From the NCBI RefSeq assembly GCF_003149535.1, contig NZ_QGDB01000011.1:1-36892 (forward strand): DNA of 36,892 nt, read 5' to 3'. This document shows, one piece after another, positions 1 to 7,818 of this stretch. The stretch comes from Falsochrobactrum shanghaiense (GTDB lineage: Bacteria > Pseudomonadota > Alphaproteobacteria > Rhizobiales > Rhizobiaceae). Each line of letters starts with the position of its first letter. Position 1 is the stretch's first letter. Under the pieces are notes generated by a model. The model saw nothing but the letters and a program-made list of their open reading frames with translations, had not been told where the DNA came from and searched no databases. A program made the position numbers and the translations under genes.

Positions 1-2
1 GG

Positions 3-485
3 CTGACCGATATCACTGAATTCCAAATCCCGGCTGGCAAGGTGTATCTCTCACCCATCATCGACTGTTTCGATGGTTTGGTTATCAGCTGGTCACTCGG
101 AACGAGACCAGATGCGGAATTGGTCAATATGATGCTTGATGCCGCCATAGAAACTGTGACCGACGCAGATAAGCGGCCAATAGTGCATTCTGATCGCGGT
201 GCACATTATCGCTGGCCGGGTTGGCTATCGAGGATCAGTGATGCGAAGCTGGTGCGCTCAATGTCCCGCAAGGCTTGTTCCCCAGATAACGCTGCATGCG
301 AAGGCTTCTTCGGAAGACTGAAAACAGAGCTCTTCTACCCCCGTGATTGGAAGACCACCACACTTGAGCAGTTTATCAAGGAAGTCGATGACTACATTCG
401 ATGGTACAACGAGAAGCGGATCAAGATATCACTTGGCGCTCGAAGCCCAATCGAATATCGAAACAGTCTTGGCATTGTGACGTAA
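3..485 (+). CDS. IS3-family (IS150 group) transposase OrfB, 5'-truncated by window edge
   Basis: The frame is open from the window edge and gives the C-terminal integrase (rve) core of an IS3-family OrfB. All three catalytic acidic residues are visible: Asp in LTDITEF at the very start, Asp in VHSDRG near 190, and Glu in ACEGFFGRLK near 300. It ends with the usual WYNEKRIK...SPIEYR tail. The preceding OrfA and the OrfB N-terminus lie outside the window. The copy is followed at once by its right terminal repeat (491-515), so this end is probably intact. It has been inserted into or joined to a second IS3-family remnant that begins directly after it. Family assignment is secure; the exact IS name is not known. 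Confidence 0.9.
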   Translation: MTDITEFQIPAGKVYLSPIIDCFDGLVISWSLGTRPDAELVNMMLDAAIETVTDADKRPIVHSDRGAHYRWPGWLSRISDAKLVRSMSRKACSPDNAACEGFFGRLKTELFYPRDWKTTTLEQFIKEVDDYIRWYNEKRIKISLGARSPIEYRNSLGIVT

Positions 486-490
486 AACCA

Positions 491-515
491 GTCCAAGTTT
501 TTATCCGCACCCCCA
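491..515 (+). repeat. Right terminal inverted repeat of the first IS3-family element
   Basis: The sequence starts GTCCAAGTTTTTATCC and ends in a C-rich ACCCCCA. This is the shape of an IS150-group right end, which finishes in CA. It begins 6 bp after the OrfB stop codon. The left partner is outside the window, so the repeat was identified by resemblance and position only. Confidence 0.65.
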
Positions 516-1095
516 CCGGGTCACTTCTCAGCGGCAATCAACAGTCTCTGGTCTGGCCGAAGAAATATCGCTCCTACAAAGGACAGGCCGCTCGTGTGAC
601 GCCAGTTCTCGGCAAAACGCATGAACCAGAAATGGGCGACCGATGTCACCGAGTTCAATATTGCTGGCGAAAAGCTCTTCCTGTCGCCGGTCATGGACCT
701 TCACAATGGCGAAATCATTGCCTTTGAAACGGCCAGACGACCGATCTTCAAACTGGTCAAGAACATGCTCGAAAAGGCTATAAGTCGCCTGGATGACAGC
801 GATAGACCGATTTGCACTCCGATCGGGGCTCGCAGTATCAGATGCTCAAAAGCCGCAATATCACCCCGTTCATGTCTCGCAAAGAAAACTGCCTCGATAA
901 TGCGGCTATAGAAAGCTTCTTCGCAACGCTCAAATCCGAGTTCTTTTATCTCGGACACTTCGACAGTATCGAAAGCTTTCGCAAAGGTGTTGAGGACTAT
1001 ATAAACTATTACAATAATGATCGCATCAGGATGAAACTTAAAGGGCTGAGCCCCGTACAATACAGGACCCAATTCTCAAATCATCCCACTCAATC
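516..1095 (+). pseudogene. Degenerate second IS3-family OrfB remnant, two frameshifts
   Basis: Three reading-frame pieces add up to one IS150-group OrfB. About 551-615 encodes KKYRSYKG...; 621-810 encodes NQKWATDVTEF...FLSPVMDLHNGE with the first catalytic Asp; 812-1075 encodes [10 protein letters not shown]...[11 protein letters not shown]...LSPVQYRTQ with the second Asp and the Glu. The frame changes near 615-621 and again near 808-813, where DRPI should run straight into LHSDRG. The N-terminal third is missing because the first IS3 element abuts it at 515/516. The open frame runs past the normal end of the protein to 1201. It cannot make an active transposase. Confidence 0.88.
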
Positions 1096-1099
1096 AAAC

Positions 1100-1123
1100 G
1101 TCCAACTTGAAAGGGGCAGTTCA
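1100..1123 (+). repeat. Right terminal inverted repeat of the second IS3-family remnant
   Basis: The sequence begins GTCCAACTTGAAAGG and ends GGCAGTTCA, matching the usual right-end form of this IS3 group and differing from the repeat at 491-515. It lies about 25 bp after the YRTQ end of the transposase and only 30 bp from the xylA stop codon, so the IS end has replaced the natural downstream region of xylA. Confidence 0.65.
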
Positions 1124-1153
1124 CAATTGAGCGGGGTTTTTAATTTTGAGCAA

Positions 1154-2461
1154 TCAAACGTAGCGGTTGACGACGTTTTCCAGATATTCCTGACGGCCTG
1201 ATCGGGGCTGCGGGTTGATGTTTTCCTCTTCGACCTTCGCAGCGATCTGCTCCAGTGAAAGACCTGTTGCAAGGTTTTGGCCGAAATTTCCGGACCACCC
1301 AGCATAGCGCTCATCGAGCGGCTTGGAGAGCGCACCGTCTTCCAGCATGCGAGCGGCAGCTTTAAGGCCGCGAGCGCAACAGTCCATCCCGCCAATATGC
1401 CCTATCAGAAGATCCTGCGGGTCAAGAGACTGGCGGCGAAGCTTCGCGTCGAAATTGGTGCCGCCGTTCCTGAAGCCGCCGTCAAGCAGCACCTGATAAT
1501 AGGCAAGCGCCATTTCGGGCACATTGTTCGGAAACTGATCGGTATCCCAGCCCGACTGATAGTCGTTGCGGTTCATGTCTATGGAGCCAAGAATACCGAG
1601 TGTGCGGGCCAGCGCCAGCTCATGCTCGAACGAATGTCCGGCCAGAATGGCGTGACCCTGCTCGATATTGACCTTCACCTCGTTCTCAAGGCCGTAGCGC
1701 TTCAGGAAGCCATAAACCGTCGCAACATCATAGTCATACTGATGCTTGGTCGGTTCCTGTGGCTTCGGCTCGATCAGGATTGTACCTTCGAAACCAATCT
1801 TGTGCTTATATTCAACCACGAGATTGAGGAAGCGGCCCATATTGTCCAGTTCGCGCGAAAGGTCAGTATTGAGCAGGGTCGAGTACCCTTCACGACCGCC
1901 CCATAACACATAGTTCTGACCGCCTAATCGTTTCGTTGCGTCGAGACAGGTTTTGACGGTAGCGGCTGCGAAAGCAAACACTTCCGGGTCGGGATTGGTC
2001 GCAGCACCGGACATATAGCGGCGGTGATAGAAGAGGTTGGCTGTACCCCAAAGAAGTTTGATGCCGGTTTCGGCTTGTTTCTTCTCAAAAATATCGACGA
2101 TTTCGTTCAGATATTTCTTGTTTTCGGTAAAGCTATCGCCTTCGGGACGAACATCCGCATCGTGAAAGCAATAAAACGGCGCACCGAGAAGCGAGAAAAA
2201 TTCGAAGGCTACATCGGCCTTGAGCTTCGCAGCCTCTAGGCCATTCTTGTGCCAGGGACGGTCGAATGTGCGACCGCCAAAAGGATCGCCGCCCTCCCAG
2301 GCGAAGCTGTGCCAATAGGCGATTGCAAAGCGCAGGTGGTCTTCCAGTCGCTTGCCGAGGACGATTTCGTCGGGGTTGTAATGGCGAAATGCCAGCGGAT
2401 TGTCGCTGTCGGGTCCTTCGTAACGTACTTTCTGGATATCTCCAAAAAATCCGGTGCTCAT
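1154..2461 (-). CDS. xylA: Xylose isomerase XylA
   Basis: Cytoplasmic, metal-dependent TIM-barrel enzyme that interconverts D-xylose and D-xylulose. The 435-residue length is normal for the class II (about 440 aa) family. The catalytic His-Asp pair is in [11 protein letters not shown] (His about 100, Asp about 103). Other hallmarks are [15 protein letters not shown], the signature [16 protein letters not shown], the metal ligands in [15 protein letters not shown] and [15 protein letters not shown], and [17 protein letters not shown]. Two ATGs are adjacent (2464 and 2461); the second is chosen because the GGAGGAG ribosome site is too close to the first. The gene is downstream of a gutted xylB and the LacI regulator on the same strand. 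No terminator hairpin is visible before the IS end at 1123. Confidence 0.96.
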   Translation of the reverse strand: MSTGFFGDIQKVRYEGPDSDNPLAFRHYNPDEIVLGKRLEDHLRFAIAYWHSFAWEGGDPFGGRTFDRPWHKNGLEAAKLKADVAFEFFSLLGAPFYCFHDADVRPEGDSFTENKKYLNEIVDIFEKKQAETGIKLLWGTANLFYHRRYMSGAATNPDPEVFAFAAATVKTCLDATKRLGGQNYVLWGGREGYSTLLNTDLSRELDNMGRFLNLVVEYKHKIGFEGTILIEPKPQEPTKHQYDYDVATVYGFLKRYGLENEVKVNIEQGHAILAGHSFEHELALARTLGILGSIDMNRNDYQSGWDTDQFPNNVPEMALAYYQVLLDGGFRNGGTNFDAKLRRQSLDPQDLLIGHIGGMDCCARGLKAAARMLEDGALSKPLDERYAGWSGNFGQNLATGLSLEQIAAKVEEENINPQPRSGRQEYLENVVNRYV

Positions 2462-2501
2462 CATGCTCCTCCAATGTTGATGCTGGTTCGCTATCGTCTG
2501 C

Positions 2502-2849
2502 TCATTCAGCGAGTGGGCTTAGCTCCGCAGCTCCCTTATGGCTACGAGTGTCATTCCAGAGAATGCAGGGGCGCGGCAGCTGATCGTTTTCATCGAGAAG
2601 AGTTGCACCATACATCTGGCCTGGTAGTCCGATCCCACTGATGGCTGAAAACTCTTTCGGATGGGCCGCACGCAAGTCATCAATCGCTGCTTCACATGCC
2701 TGGATCCAATGCGCAGGATCCTGTTCGCTCCTGCTGGGGTGAGGGCGCAGGACATCCAGATTACCATGTGCGGAACCGATCACATGCTGCCTGTCATCGA
2801 TTAGAAGCGCTTTTACGCCGGATGTTCCAAGTTCAAGCCCGAGATACAT
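2502..2849 (-). pseudogene. xylB: Xylulokinase XylB remnant (115 codons of about 480)
   Basis: The N-terminus is a clear FGGY-family sugar kinase: YLGLELGTSGVKALLIDD (phosphate-binding start) and GIGLPGQMYGATLLD...ILWNDTRSH. The family is about 480 residues; this frame stops after 115. Residues to about 110 follow the family, then a short SPLAE ending appears. That ending could be the natural C-terminus brought in by an in-frame internal deletion of about 370 codons (inference). The substrate-contacting motif, normally GQMHG, reads GQMYG, so His is replaced by Tyr. A good AGGAG ribosome site precedes the ATG, 35 bp after the LacI gene stop. The ATP-binding half is gone, so kinase activity is not expected. 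Confidence 0.9.
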
Positions 2850-2884
2850 GGTCGCTCCTGTGGCATTGAGGCTTTACCTGCACT

Positions 2885-3919
2885 TCAGTCGAGTTGTGGC
2901 AGGTTGTCTTTGAGAAAGATTTCGATGCGGATATGTTCCTGCCCTGGTACGATGGCGAGACGATCAGCCGATGCTTTCAGAACTCGGATCGCGCTGCGAA
3001 TCTCATGCCCCGCATCCTGTGCCAGAACCGCATGAATTAGCCCTTCCTTAAGGGCTTGCGACGTCACCGCATCGCGTTCATGGGCAACGACAAGAGGACG
3101 GTTTATGCTGGAGTGAGCCGCAAGAGCTTTAACAAGACCGCTGTTACCGGCACCCAGGCTGTAGAGGCCGACGACATCGCTGCGCTTTGCGAGAAGCTCG
3201 CTCACCAGTTTTTCGACGCGCGCTCCTTCGTCGAATCCTTCGAGGATGGGCAATATTTCATGCTGCGGGAAATCGGTTTTCATTGCAGCAGCGAAGCCGT
3301 CAAACCGCTCCTGATGATCATGGACTTTCAATGAGCCGGCGATTACTGCAATGGCACCATTGGTCCCGCTGGCAAAAAGGCCGAGAAGGCGTGCTGCCGT
3401 GCGACCGGCAGCGCCATTGTCAATACCGACATAATGCGCACGTGTTGAGTTACCAAGGTCGGAAACAAGCGTTACCGCGTGTATACCTTGCCCGGAAAGG
3501 CGTACACAGGCTTCTCGCACCGGATCTGTGTCAACGGCAACGAAAGCTACGCCGTCTGGTTTGCGGTTAACACAGGCGTTCAGCGCTTCAACGAGCGCCC
3601 CTTCATCAAAGGCTGGAACGAGCACCACATTGATCAAAACGCGCTCTGAGAGGCTACGTTCAGCCGCGGATTCAAGTTCTGCTCGCAGGCTTTGCATGAA
3701 GGTGTTTTCATTATCCGGAAAAATAAAATCGAACTGGTAAAGCTTGCCGCGCGCAAGATTGGCCGCACCCACATCGCGTACATAGCCGAGGCTGTTCATT
3801 GCCTCCGTTACACGCTCGCGTGTCTTGGCTCTTACACCGGGGCGGTCGTTCAGCACACGGTCAACTGTGGCTAGGCTGACGCCCGCAGTTCTGGCTATAT
3901 CATGTACGGTAGGTTTCAT
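2885..3919 (-). CDS. LacI-family transcriptional regulator
   Basis: A 344-residue DNA-binding repressor of normal family length. The N-terminal helix-turn-helix (about residues 3-24) reads TVHDIARTAGVSLATVDRVLNDR, followed by the hinge-helix region and a periplasmic-binding-protein-like sugar-sensing domain (about 60-335). A GAGGAGC ribosome site precedes the ATG. It is transcribed toward the xylB remnant and xylA, 35 bp upstream of xylB. Its upstream region carries two TACGT-containing half-sites. The sugar transporter operon starting at 5193 is divergent and was probably its target before the IS6 element landed between them; xylose or a related sugar is the likely inducer (inference). Confidence 0.93.
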   Translation of the reverse strand: MKPTVHDIARTAGVSLATVDRVLNDRPGVRAKTRERVTEAMNSLGYVRDVGAANLARGKLYQFDFIFPDNENTFMQSLRAELESAAERSLSERVLINVVLVPAFDEGALVEALNACVNRKPDGVAFVAVDTDPVREACVRLSGQGIHAVTLVSDLGNSTRAHYVGIDNGAAGRTAARLLGLFASGTNGAIAVIAGSLKVHDHQERFDGFAAAMKTDFPQHEILPILEGFDEGARVEKLVSELLAKRSDVVGLYSLGAGNSGLVKALAAHSSINRPLVVAHERDAVTSQALKEGLIHAVLAQDAGHEIRSAIRVLKASADRLAIVPGQEHIRIEIFLKDNLPQLD

Positions 3920-3954
3920 CCCTGCTCCTCGTCGAGGAACATAGGATCAAAAAT

Positions 3955-4005
3955 GAGGTACGTAAATCAAAAAATACTTGCTGTTCATTTTAGTTCACGT
4001 ATCAA
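3955..4005. promoter_or_regulatory. Candidate LacI-family operator pair
   Basis: Two related sites face each other upstream of the LacI-type gene: GAGGTACGTAAATCA (3955-3969), and on the other strand TTGATACGTGAACTA (3991-4005). They share TACGT followed by AA after one variable base. The spacing and position suit autoregulation and control of the formerly divergent transporter operon. No binding data; this is pattern-based only. Confidence 0.35.
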
Positions 4006-4031
4006 TTGCAACCGGGCAACCGTGTTCAGGA

Positions 4032-4145
4032 TCATAGCCTGATGGGTTGTTTGTCTCGGATCATGGCGTTGATAATGACGAGCAGTTGTCTTGCAGCTAG
4101 GACGTGGCGATCAGAGGCGTGGAATAGCCCCCTAATTGCCCGGAC
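4032..4145 (-). pseudogene. C-terminal transposase remnant, possibly IS110 family
   Basis: A minus-strand frame gives about 37 residues ending ARQLLVIINAMIRDKQPIRL before its stop. This resembles the C-terminal helix of IS110/IS116-type transposases (ACMRKLLTILNAMLRD...). The left end of the IS6 element at 4146 interrupts it; the rest is not seen on the other side of that element. The stretch is short, so the family call is tentative. Confidence 0.4.
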
Positions 4146-4954
4146 GGCATTGCCAAGTTGTTTGACCTTTGCATATGGGTTATCAACTCGCGATGAAATT
4201 ACCGAGCAGCTTTCCACGGTTGAAGGGTTTTCGTTTTCCGCGTGAGATTGTTGCCTACGCGGTCTGGACCTATTATCGATTTGCGTTGAGCACGGCCGAT
4301 GTGGAGGATCTTCTTGCTGAGCGTGGCGTAATCGTCAGCCGGGAGACGGTTCGCCTTTAGATCAATCGCTTTGGCCGCCACTTTGCCGATTGTATCCGCA
4401 AGGGTCGGCCACAGCCAAAAGACAAGTGGCACCTTGATGAAGTCGTCATCACGATTGCCGGGAGAAAGCTCTGGCTCTGGCGGGCAATTGACGCAGATGG
4501 CGATGTTCTTGATATTCTGGTTCAAGCACGCCGCAATACCACGGCCACTAAGAGTTTCTTCTCAAGGCTGGTCAAGCAATTCGGTCAACCACGCGTCGTC
4601 GTGACCGACAAGCTGCGCAGTTATATTAAGCCGATACAAGACCTTGCGCCAAATGCCAATCATAGGGTCCATAAAGGCCTGAACTACAGAATTGAAAACT
4701 CACATCGTCCGAGCCGAAAACGGGAGAAAATCATGGGGCGGTTTAAATCACCGCGTCAGGCGCAACGGTTTTTGTCGGACCACGATCAAATCAATACGAT
4801 CATCGGCCCTCGCCGCTACAATCTCAACGCTATCTCCTACCGCTATGCACGTATCGATGCATTTCCATTATGGCGTGACTACACTGATGAAATGATGCCT
4901 GAGAAACACACGCCCAAGCTGCTCGAAGCCTTAATCAAATAACTTGGCAATGCC
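4146..4954 (+). mobile_element. IS6-family insertion sequence, 809 bp, terminal repeats intact
   Basis: The left end GGCATTGCCAAGTT (4146-4159) is repeated exactly in inverted form at 4941-4954. With one mismatch the match continues to about 19 bp. The 809 bp size with one transposase gene is typical of the IS6 family. The 8 bp flanks differ (GCCCGGAC left, CGCGGAAG right), so there is no target-site duplication. That fits entry by cointegrate formation or a later deletion at one end. It sits between the LacI-type gene and the sugar transporter operon. Confidence 0.88.
4175..4942 (+). pseudogene. IS6-family transposase with an in-frame amber codon
   Basis: The frame encodes a complete IS6-type DDE transposase: an N-terminal helix-turn-helix region (FPREIVAYAVWTYYRF...DVEDLLAERGVIVSRETV), then catalytic Asp in KWHLDEVV, Asp in VVVTDKLRSY, and Glu in NYRIENSHRP. 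A single TAG at 4358-4360 interrupts it where relatives have Trp (RETVRLW-INRFG). No other frameshift or stop occurs up to the TAA at 4940-4942, so this looks like a recent point mutation. The start is likely ATG 4175 or ATG 4193; TTG 4169 is also possible. It is probably inactive unless the amber codon is suppressed or a related IS6 transposase acts in trans. Confidence 0.9.
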
Positions 4955-5118
4955 CGCGGAAGGCCTTGGAAATAGCAAAAAAGTCCGTCATTGGGCGATA
5001 AACCGGTCTGTGGGGACATATTTTCGATCCCAGCCCCAAGTAAAGGGCTTACGATTCTGCTTTACGTACCTCAAGACGACGGCTAAGGTTCACATGTGTG
5101 GATCTGGGAGGAATTCGC

Positions 5119-5196
5119 GTGCAGCCAAAGTGTTCAGGAAATATGCGGCAGGAAGCGTGTTGCGTGTGTAGCGCCTTTATTGGTGACTACGCATGA
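5119..5196 (+). CDS. Possible 25-codon leader ORF coupled to the ABC transporter gene
   Basis: A GTG codon at 5119 follows a strong GGGAGGA ribosome site (5107-5113). The frame runs 25 codons and ends in TGA at 5194-5196, overlapping the ATG of the ABC ATPase (5193-5195) in an ATGA arrangement. The peptide contains three cysteines and no recognisable domain. The downstream gene has only a modest GGTGA site, so translational coupling is plausible. No homology was recognised and chance is possible. The remaining bases from 4955 to 5118 hold no recognisable gene. Confidence 0.3.
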   Translation: MQPKCSGNMRQEACCVCSAFIGDYA

Positions 5197-6716
5197 GTTC
5201 CACCGTTAAAGGCGACCGTTCTGCGCTGCTTGAAGCGATTTCTCTATCGAAATCGTTCGGGCCGGTTCAGGTTTTGAATAATATCAATCTGAACATTTAT
5301 GGTGGCGAAGTTCATGCGATCATTGGTGAAAACGGCGCCGGCAAGTCAACTTTGATGAAGCTGCTTGCAGGCAATGAACGCCCCACGAGCGGTGAAATTC
5401 GTATGGATGGAAAGCCGATTGCATTTTCCGGCCCGGTTGAAGCCGAAGCGCACGGCATTGTTCTTGTGCATCAGGAAATATTACTGGCACCTGATTTGAC
5501 CGTTGCACAGAACATCTATCTTGGTCGCGAATTATCCAACGGTTTTGTGGTCGATGACAGGTCAATGCGCGAGGGCGCGCGCAAGGCCATTCGCGATCTT
5601 GGGGCTGAGATCGATCCGGATGCCATCGTTGGAAACCTGTCGATTGCGCAGCGCCAGCTCGTGCAGATTGCACGTGTTTTGCTGGTTCCGCACCGTGTTG
5701 TAATTTTTGATGAGCCGACCGCGTCGCTGACGCCGGTTGAAACCGAAGCGCTTTTGAAGGTCATCTGCGATATTCGGGCTAAGGGTATTGCCGTCCTATA
5801 TATTTCGCACCGCTTGCCTGAGGTGAAGGAGATTTCTGATCACGTGACGGTATTGCGCGATGGAGCTTTGGTTGCTGCCCACATGACATCGGAGCTGGAG
5901 CCAAATGATATGGCCCGGCTGATGGTTGGGCGCGATGTCGCCAAGCTTTATCCTGATCGTGCGGCGCAGCAAAGTCGAGAGCTCGTGCTGGAAGTCGAGG
6001 ACTTCGTTGTTCCCGGCTATGTGAAGACAGCCAGTTTTCAACTCGCCAGAGGCGAGATTCTCGGCTTTGCAGGCCTTGTCGGTGCGGGTCGCACAGAGCT
6101 TATGGAAGGTATTGTTGGCTTGCGTTCCGGCAAGGGCAATGTCCGCCACAACGGCAAGCCCGTGAGTTTCCGAAATGCGCATGAAAGCCTTTCCGCCGGT
6201 ATCGCCTATTTGAGTGAAGATCGTAAGGGCAAGGGTCTTCTGCTTGCCAAGGATATTGGTATCAATCTCACGCTGGCTTCCATCAGCAAGTTTGTCAGTG
6301 GGTTACAGATCGATCGGCGCAAGGAGCGGGCAGCGCTCGACGACGCTATTGCCGAATTCGATATTCGTACTGGTCGCAAGGACATTTTGGCGGGACAGCT
6401 TTCGGGCGGAAACCAGCAAAAACTCCTCTTGGCCAAAATGATGATGCTCAATCCGTCTATCGTTATCATTGACGAGCCAACGCGCGGCATCGATGTTGGC
6501 ACCAAGGAACAGATTTACCAGTTTATCGCCAATCTGGCGGATGAGGGGAGATCGATTATCGTCGTCTCCTCTGAAATGCCGGAGCTGATCGGTGTTTGTG
6601 ACCGTATTGTCGTTATGCGTGAGGGCAGGATCGCCGGTGAGGTAACAGGTGAACGCATGACCGAACATGACATCGTTGTCTTGGCAACGGGCGTCGGCAC
6701 CGAAGAAGCAGCGTGA
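5193..6716 (+). CDS. Sugar ABC transporter ATP-binding protein (CUT2, RbsA/XylG/MglA type)
   Basis: A 507-residue cytoplasmic ATPase with two tandem nucleotide-binding domains, the hallmark of CUT2 monosaccharide importers. Domain 1 (about 10-245) has Walker A GENGAGKST, signature LSIAQRQLVQIA and Walker B VVIFDEPTASL. Domain 2 (about 260-500) has a degenerate P-loop GLVGAGRTEL, signature LSGGNQQKLLLAK and Walker B IVIIDEPTRGID. First of five same-strand genes (22 bp to the permease). The substrate cannot be read from the ATPase; ribose, xylose or a related sugar are family possibilities. The upstream promoter region is shortened by the IS6 element, whose right end is 238 bp away. Confidence 0.93.
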   Translation: MSSTVKGDRSALLEAISLSKSFGPVQVLNNINLNIYGGEVHAIIGENGAGKSTLMKLLAGNERPTSGEIRMDGKPIAFSGPVEAEAHGIVLVHQEILLAPDLTVAQNIYLGRELSNGFVVDDRSMREGARKAIRDLGAEIDPDAIVGNLSIAQRQLVQIARVLLVPHRVVIFDEPTASLTPVETEALLKVICDIRAKGIAVLYISHRLPEVKEISDHVTVLRDGALVAAHMTSELEPNDMARLMVGRDVAKLYPDRAAQQSRELVLEVEDFVVPGYVKTASFQLARGEILGFAGLVGAGRTELMEGIVGLRSGKGNVRHNGKPVSFRNAHESLSAGIAYLSEDRKGKGLLLAKDIGINLTLASISKFVSGLQIDRRKERAALDDAIAEFDIRTGRKDILAGQLSGGNQQKLLLAKMMMLNPSIVIIDEPTRGIDVGTKEQIYQFIANLADEGRSIIVVSSEMPELIGVCDRIVVMREGRIAGEVTGERMTEHDIVVLATGVGTEEAA

Positions 6717-6738
6717 GTAGAGTAAAAGAGGGGAGTAA

Positions 6739-7740
6739 ATGACAGACGTAGTAACTAACAAAAGCAGATCTATAAAGACCTCCAGGGACTGGGACCTGAG
6801 GGCTATTGCGCCGTTCATCGCGCTGCTTTTGCTGCTTGTTCTGGGTGCGGTCGCCAATCCGAACTTCATCAGCGTAGATAACTTGCTCAATGTTGTGACC
6901 CGAAGTGCGTTCATCGCTATTGTTGCGCTTGGTGCGACCTATGTGATTTCGTCAGGCGGACTGGATCTTTCTGTCGGGGCCATGGCTGCTTTCGTTGGCA
7001 GCGTCATGATCCTGTTCATGAACAGTGGCGTCATAGCCGATCCTGTCCTGATGTTGATTGCTGCCGTTATTCTGGCGGTTTTGGTGGGGGCGGCGTGCGG
7101 TCTGGCAAACGGATTGATCACCACGCTCGGCGGCATAGAGCCATTCATTGCCACGCTTGGCACGATGGGAATTTATCGCGGCTTGACGACATGGCTGTCG
7201 CAGGGCGGCGCGATTACCTTGCGGAACTCCGAGATCCAGACACTGTACCGGCCAGCCTATTTCGGCTCGATCATGGGCATTCCTGTACCGGTCGTTGTTA
7301 TTTTTGTAACGGGGGCGATTGCCGCGTTCGTTCTTTACCGGACCCGTTACGGACGTCATGTCATCGCGGTCGGCTCGAGCGAAGATGTTGCGCGCTATTC
7401 GGGAATTTCTGTGAAACGTGTTCGCACGATTGCCTATATCGTGCAGGGGCTTTGCGTTGCCGTTGCCGTGCTTCTCTATGTACCGCGCCTTGGATCCACG
7501 TCGGCCACAACCGGCATGTTATGGGAGTTGCAGGCGATTACCGCAGTAGTGGTTGGTGGCACGGCATTGCGCGGCGGTGTTGGGCGTGTCTGGGGCACGA
7601 TTTGCGGTGCGTTCATTCTTGAGATTGTCGGCAATATTATGCTGCTTTCCAATTTCATCAGCGAGTATCTGATCAGTGCCATTCAGGGTGCGATCATTAT
7701 TATCGCCATGTTGGTGCAGCGCTCGCTTTCGCGGCGATGA
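6739..7740 (+). CDS. Sugar ABC transporter permease (CUT2, RbsC type)
   Basis: A 333-residue, strongly hydrophobic inner-membrane protein of the RbsC/XylH/AraH family with multiple membrane helices (from about residue 25 to the end). Family hallmarks include NPNFISVDNLLNVVTRSAF, ALGATYVISSGGLDLSVGAM, GLANGLITTLGGIEPFIATLGTM and VGGTALRGGVGRVWGT near the C-terminus. A GAGGGGAG ribosome site precedes the ATG. One permease gene is usual for CUT2 systems, where it forms a homodimer with the double ATPase encoded just upstream. Confidence 0.93.
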   Translation: MTDVVTNKSRSIKTSRDWDLRAIAPFIALLLLLVLGAVANPNFISVDNLLNVVTRSAFIAIVALGATYVISSGGLDLSVGAMAAFVGSVMILFMNSGVIADPVLMLIAAVILAVLVGAACGLANGLITTLGGIEPFIATLGTMGIYRGLTTWLSQGGAITLRNSEIQTLYRPAYFGSIMGIPVPVVVIFVTGAIAAFVLYRTRYGRHVIAVGSSEDVARYSGISVKRVRTIAYIVQGLCVAVAVLLYVPRLGSTSATTGMLWELQAITAVVVGGTALRGGVGRVWGTICGAFILEIVGNIMLLSNFISEYLISAIQGAIIIIAMLVQRSLSRR

Positions 7741-7818
7741 CTTGAGTGTTTTGGCGGGATTGTAGGGGCGGTCCGGCCACAAAATGATGAAGCCCCCTGA
7801 ACACTATGGGAGGAAATC

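Noticed and set aside
1091..1160. Direct repeat CAATCAAACG at 1091-1100 and 1151-1160 around an IS end
   Set aside because: It does not flank the IS terminus at the right distance for a 3-5 bp target duplication and one copy lies across the xylA stop; it may be chance.
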